64,000 bases of DNA from Chloroflexota bacterium (GTDB lineage Bacteria > Chloroflexota > Anaerolineae > Aggregatilineales > Phototrophicaceae): NCBI GenBank assembly GCA_016223085.1, contig JACRPS010000011.1, positions 180,546 through 244,545 of the forward strand, in the 5' to 3' direction. The position numbers were made by a program, and so were the translations under genes. The first letter of the stretch is position 1; every line of letters begins with the position of its first letter. Below are positions 61,853-64,000 of this stretch, one piece after another. The notes beneath the pieces are model-generated. The model did no database searches. It was given only the letters and a program-made list of their open reading frames with translations, and had not been told where the DNA came from.

Positions 61853-64000
61853 TAGATCTCCACTTCCCCGATGAACAGCCGCCCCTCGGCGTCACCCCCC
61901 GAATCCGGCGCGAGTCGTTCAAATGTCGCCGGGTCGTAAAAGCCGATAGCGACTTTGTACTTTCCTTGTGGAACATTCTTTAAGTCTACCATAATTGTGT
62001 CACGAAGCACGCCCGGTAGCCAGTTTCCCGGCGGCAGCGTCCCTCCACCCGGTCGGATGTCCGTCTGCGCCACCGGCGGCTGGTTCACATCGTCGTACAG
62101 ATGCACAAACGCGACGTAATCCCCCGTCGCGCTGCCGTCGGTGTACCACTCGAAATTCACGCCCACCTGTTCCGCGCCCGGCTGGTAATGGATGTCCGCC
62201 AATGCAAGCACTATCGCGCCGGATTGGTAGGTGGCGATTTCGGTTTCAGGGGGGGTTATATTCGAAGTATCCTGAGCATAATAGACTGCGTGATAATAAG
62301 GTGCATAGAACCCACTCGATAAATGAGGAACAATTTTAACCTGCAATAAACGGGTTTGTTTGTCATGTGGGATTCGCGTTGGAACTTCAACCCAATAACC
62401 CGGTATGTTTGGAATCCAACGTGTTGCTACGTACTCGTCATTTACAAATACATCAAAACTGCCGGGACTGACAGCTTGAAGACGAGTAACCAACATTAAT
62501 GCATCAGTCGGAGTAAAATCGGGTTTAAGTGTTTGAAGTTCTAATTGTAGTTCAAATGCTTCTTCCCCGTTAATCCGCCTTCCCCCATCTATAAGTCGGC
62601 ACGAATTGGCGGGATCGGGATGGCTGCAATCAATATAGTCAAACTCGTGAACCTCAGTCGGAAAACCTGCCTCATGCTGGCTATTAGACCACTGGTAATT
62701 CGCACTTCGTTCAGTCTGTACATCAGCCACATCCAGATATGCCACTGGAGTTAGGTTGGTAGTTCCATAATTCCAAATACTCGTCTGCAACCCTGCCCGC
62801 CAGAGTATGATTTTCTCCCACTCCGGCTTATAAATCCCCTGATACGCCGCCGCCAGCGCCACGTTGTAACGATCATCCAGCATCACCGGAAATTCCGCCA
62901 GCGGCTCGCCGTAGATGCTCGTATCGGCCACCATGCTCAGGCCAAAGCCGTGCCCCGGCCCGTAGGCGGCGATGTAATCCGGTTGTTTGTCCATCAAAAA
63001 CTCCGCCACCGCGCCCGGCCCGTTGCGCCAGTAATCCGCCGCGCCTGGCGTGGTCAGCCCCACCATATCAATCGTCGTGCGCCCGCCTTCATAGCGCAGC
63101 AGCCCGGTGTCATGCACCGCAACGACGGCATCTTCTGGCGTGTTCGCTTGCAGCCAGCGCGCCATCTGCAACGGCTGCTGGTAGACGTATGAGACATTGA
63201 GCGCATAGGCATAGGAAAACGTTAGAGCAGTGAGCAGCGTTTCCAACACCAGATAAAAGAACACAGCCACCAGCGTTACATAAATGAGCAGACGGTTGTT
63301 CAGCCATCGGGTTCTGGCTGGCTGAAACAAAAAGCCTATAGTCCAACCCATCAACGGGAAGAACAGCGCCATGAACGGCATCTGATACCGTTTGAAATGC
63401 CAGAACGCCGTATCCAGCGTAGACACCGCCAGCGTCCCCCCCACCAACCAGCCGACGATGACAAGAGCGACCAGCACATGACCATTTCGTAAGAGCGCAA
63501 CCAGGCGGCTGATTGAATTTCCACCAGCCCCTTTAGTGGGCTTTTCTTCCGGTTCAGCCAGGGGTTTTGAACCCCTGGCGACAGCCAGCGCGCCGTCACC
63601 GGCACCGTATTTTGAACCCCTGCCGACCACTATCCCCACCAATCCCACTACCGCTATCAGCGCCATCCCCGGCAGCAGGTACATCCCCTCGCGCGGGCTG
63701 ACGCCGGTGAAAAACTCGCTCCACATGCGGGTGAAATTCTCAACAATCCGCCGTATAACCTCGCCCCACGCAAACGGTACGATGCCAAACACCGATTTCG
63801 CCGCGTTGCCCGACGCCACCGCCGAGCCAGTGACAAGCAGGTTCACCAGGGGTTGAACGCCAATTGCGACGACCGGCAGCAGTAGGGGCACGGCATGCCG
63901 TGCCCCTACACGTTTGCGCCAAATTTGAAACGCCACCGCCCCCACCGCCAGCAGCGTCAAAATCGCACCTTCAGGCCGTATCAGCGCCACTAAGGTGGCA
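61852..64000 (-). CDS. Polytopic membrane protein, GT-C-like, N-terminus cut by window edge
   Basis: At least 716 residues, open to the right edge, so the N-terminus lies outside. Several membrane helices (GAILTLLAVGAVAFQIW, LVALVIVGWLVGGTLAV, MPFMALFFPLMGWTIGFLF, LLIYVTLVAVFFYLVL) fill the first half. A globular exported half follows (PLQMARWLQANTPEDAVVAVH, GFYDPATFERLAP). The build resembles GT-C membrane glycosyltransferases, but the catalytic loop is outside the window. The coding sequence contains a palindrome read as VGARHAVPL (63882-63909), another at 63557-63579, and an AT-richer patch at about 62235-62770. Its stop overlaps the xdhC start. Confidence 0.8.
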   Translation of the reverse strand, partial: ATLVALIRPEGAILTLLAVGAVAFQIWRKRVGARHAVPLLLPVVAIGVQPLVNLLVTGSAVASGNAAKSVFGIVPFAWGEVIRRIVENFTRMWSEFFTGVSPREGMYLLPGMALIAVVGLVGIVVGRGSKYGAGDGALAVARGSKPLAEPEEKPTKGAGGNSISRLVALLRNGHVLVALVIVGWLVGGTLAVSTLDTAFWHFKRYQMPFMALFFPLMGWTIGFLFQPARTRWLNNRLLIYVTLVAVFFYLVLETLLTALTFSYAYALNVSYVYQQPLQMARWLQANTPEDAVVAVHDTGLLRYEGGRTTIDMVGLTTPGAADYWRNGPGAVAEFLMDKQPDYIAAYGPGHGFGLSMVADTSIYGEPLAEFPVMLDDRYNVALAAAYQGIYKPEWEKIILWRAGLQTSIWNYGTTNLTPVAYLDVADVQTERSANYQWSNSQHEAGFPTEVHEFDYIDCSHPDPANSCRLIDGGRRINGEEAFELQLELQTLKPDFTPTDALMLVTRLQAVSPGSFDVFVNDEYVATRWIPNIPGYWVEVPTRIPHDKQTRLLQVKIVPHLSSGFYAPYYHAVYYAQDTSNITPPETEIATYQSGAIVLALADIHYQPGAEQVGVNFEWYTDGSATGDYVAFVHLYDDVNQPPVAQTDIRPGGGTLPPGNWLPGVLRDTIMVDLKNVPQGKYKVAIGFYDPATFERLAPDSGGDAEGRLFIGEVEI
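63557..63579. repeat. Second palindrome type inside the membrane-protein gene
   Basis: GCCAGGGGTT / AACCCCTGGC around TTG. A related half, TTTTGAACCCCTG, recurs about 40 bases further on. Both are translated in a cytoplasmic-looking loop rich in Gly, Ser and Glu. Confidence 0.7.
63882..63909. repeat. GTAGGG-type palindrome, perfect, inside a coding region
   Basis: Arms GTAGGGGCACGGCA / TGCCGTGCCCCTAC. It is translated in frame as VGARHAVPL between two hydrophobic segments of the membrane protein. Confidence 0.93.

Overview
The window is a dense, GC-rich bacterial chromosome segment of about 55 protein genes, one tRNA-Leu and no rRNA, phage or insertion sequence. The gene content suggests a Chloroflexota bacterium (Anaerolineae-like). 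This is an inference from Thr/Pro-linker surface proteins, an ECF sigma factor next to a DUF5667/LysM protein, F1 genes separated from Fo genes, a gamma subunit with an extra C-terminal module and a stand-alone MreB. No rRNA or marker phylogeny is available here. A dispersed family of short near-perfect palindromes (GTAGGG...CCCTAC) occurs 18 times, in most gaps and inside two coding regions.

Layout. 1-8 kb (minus): a two-domain solute-binding protein (cut by the left edge), nadD, obg, an epimerase, two proteins of unknown role and an AAA+ ATPase. 7.6-9 kb (plus): an MBL-fold protein and a secreted protein. 9-13 kb (minus): clpX-clpP-tig, tRNA-Leu(UAG), a GbsR-like regulator. 13-20.5 kb (minus): a six-gene MacAB-like export operon with two adaptors, an ATPase, a secreted beta-propeller and two permeases. 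20.6-28 kb: rex, mreB, a decayed HNH module, then atpA-atpG-atpD-atpC. 28-34.6 kb: a histidine kinase, proC, a GxxExxY protein between direct repeats, and an N-succinylamino-acid racemase-like enzyme with its GNAT partner. 34.8-42.3 kb (plus): fabF-fabH, an Asp/Asn-repeat LysM protein, a GT-C membrane protein, an ECF sigma factor with a DUF5667/LysM protein, a YrdB-like protein and a clear terminator. 42.3-47.5 kb (minus): a membrane Zn-peptidase, panC-panB-DUF2520, a surface protein, a purine nucleoside phosphorylase. 47.6-51.4 kb: two small proteins, a K+ channel with tandem RCK domains, and a convergent TIR-membrane protein.

51.5-64 kb (minus) is the most interesting part. It holds a molybdenum hydroxylase locus with selenium-type accessory genes: an FAD/2Fe-2S fusion subunit, a Mo-binding subunit, a YqeB/EF2563-like protein, a YqeC-MocA fusion and an XdhC. 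Overlapping xdhC is an AhpD/peroxidase-related gene whose redox motif is CxxU: an in-frame TGA replaces the second cysteine of the family motif E-x11-C-x2-C-x3-H, and a 7-bp hairpin with an AGUU loop lies at SECIS distance downstream. I read it as an unrecognised selenoprotein that ordinary gene calling splits in two. Together these genes suggest an organism that uses selenium both as selenocysteine and as a molybdenum-hydroxylase cofactor.
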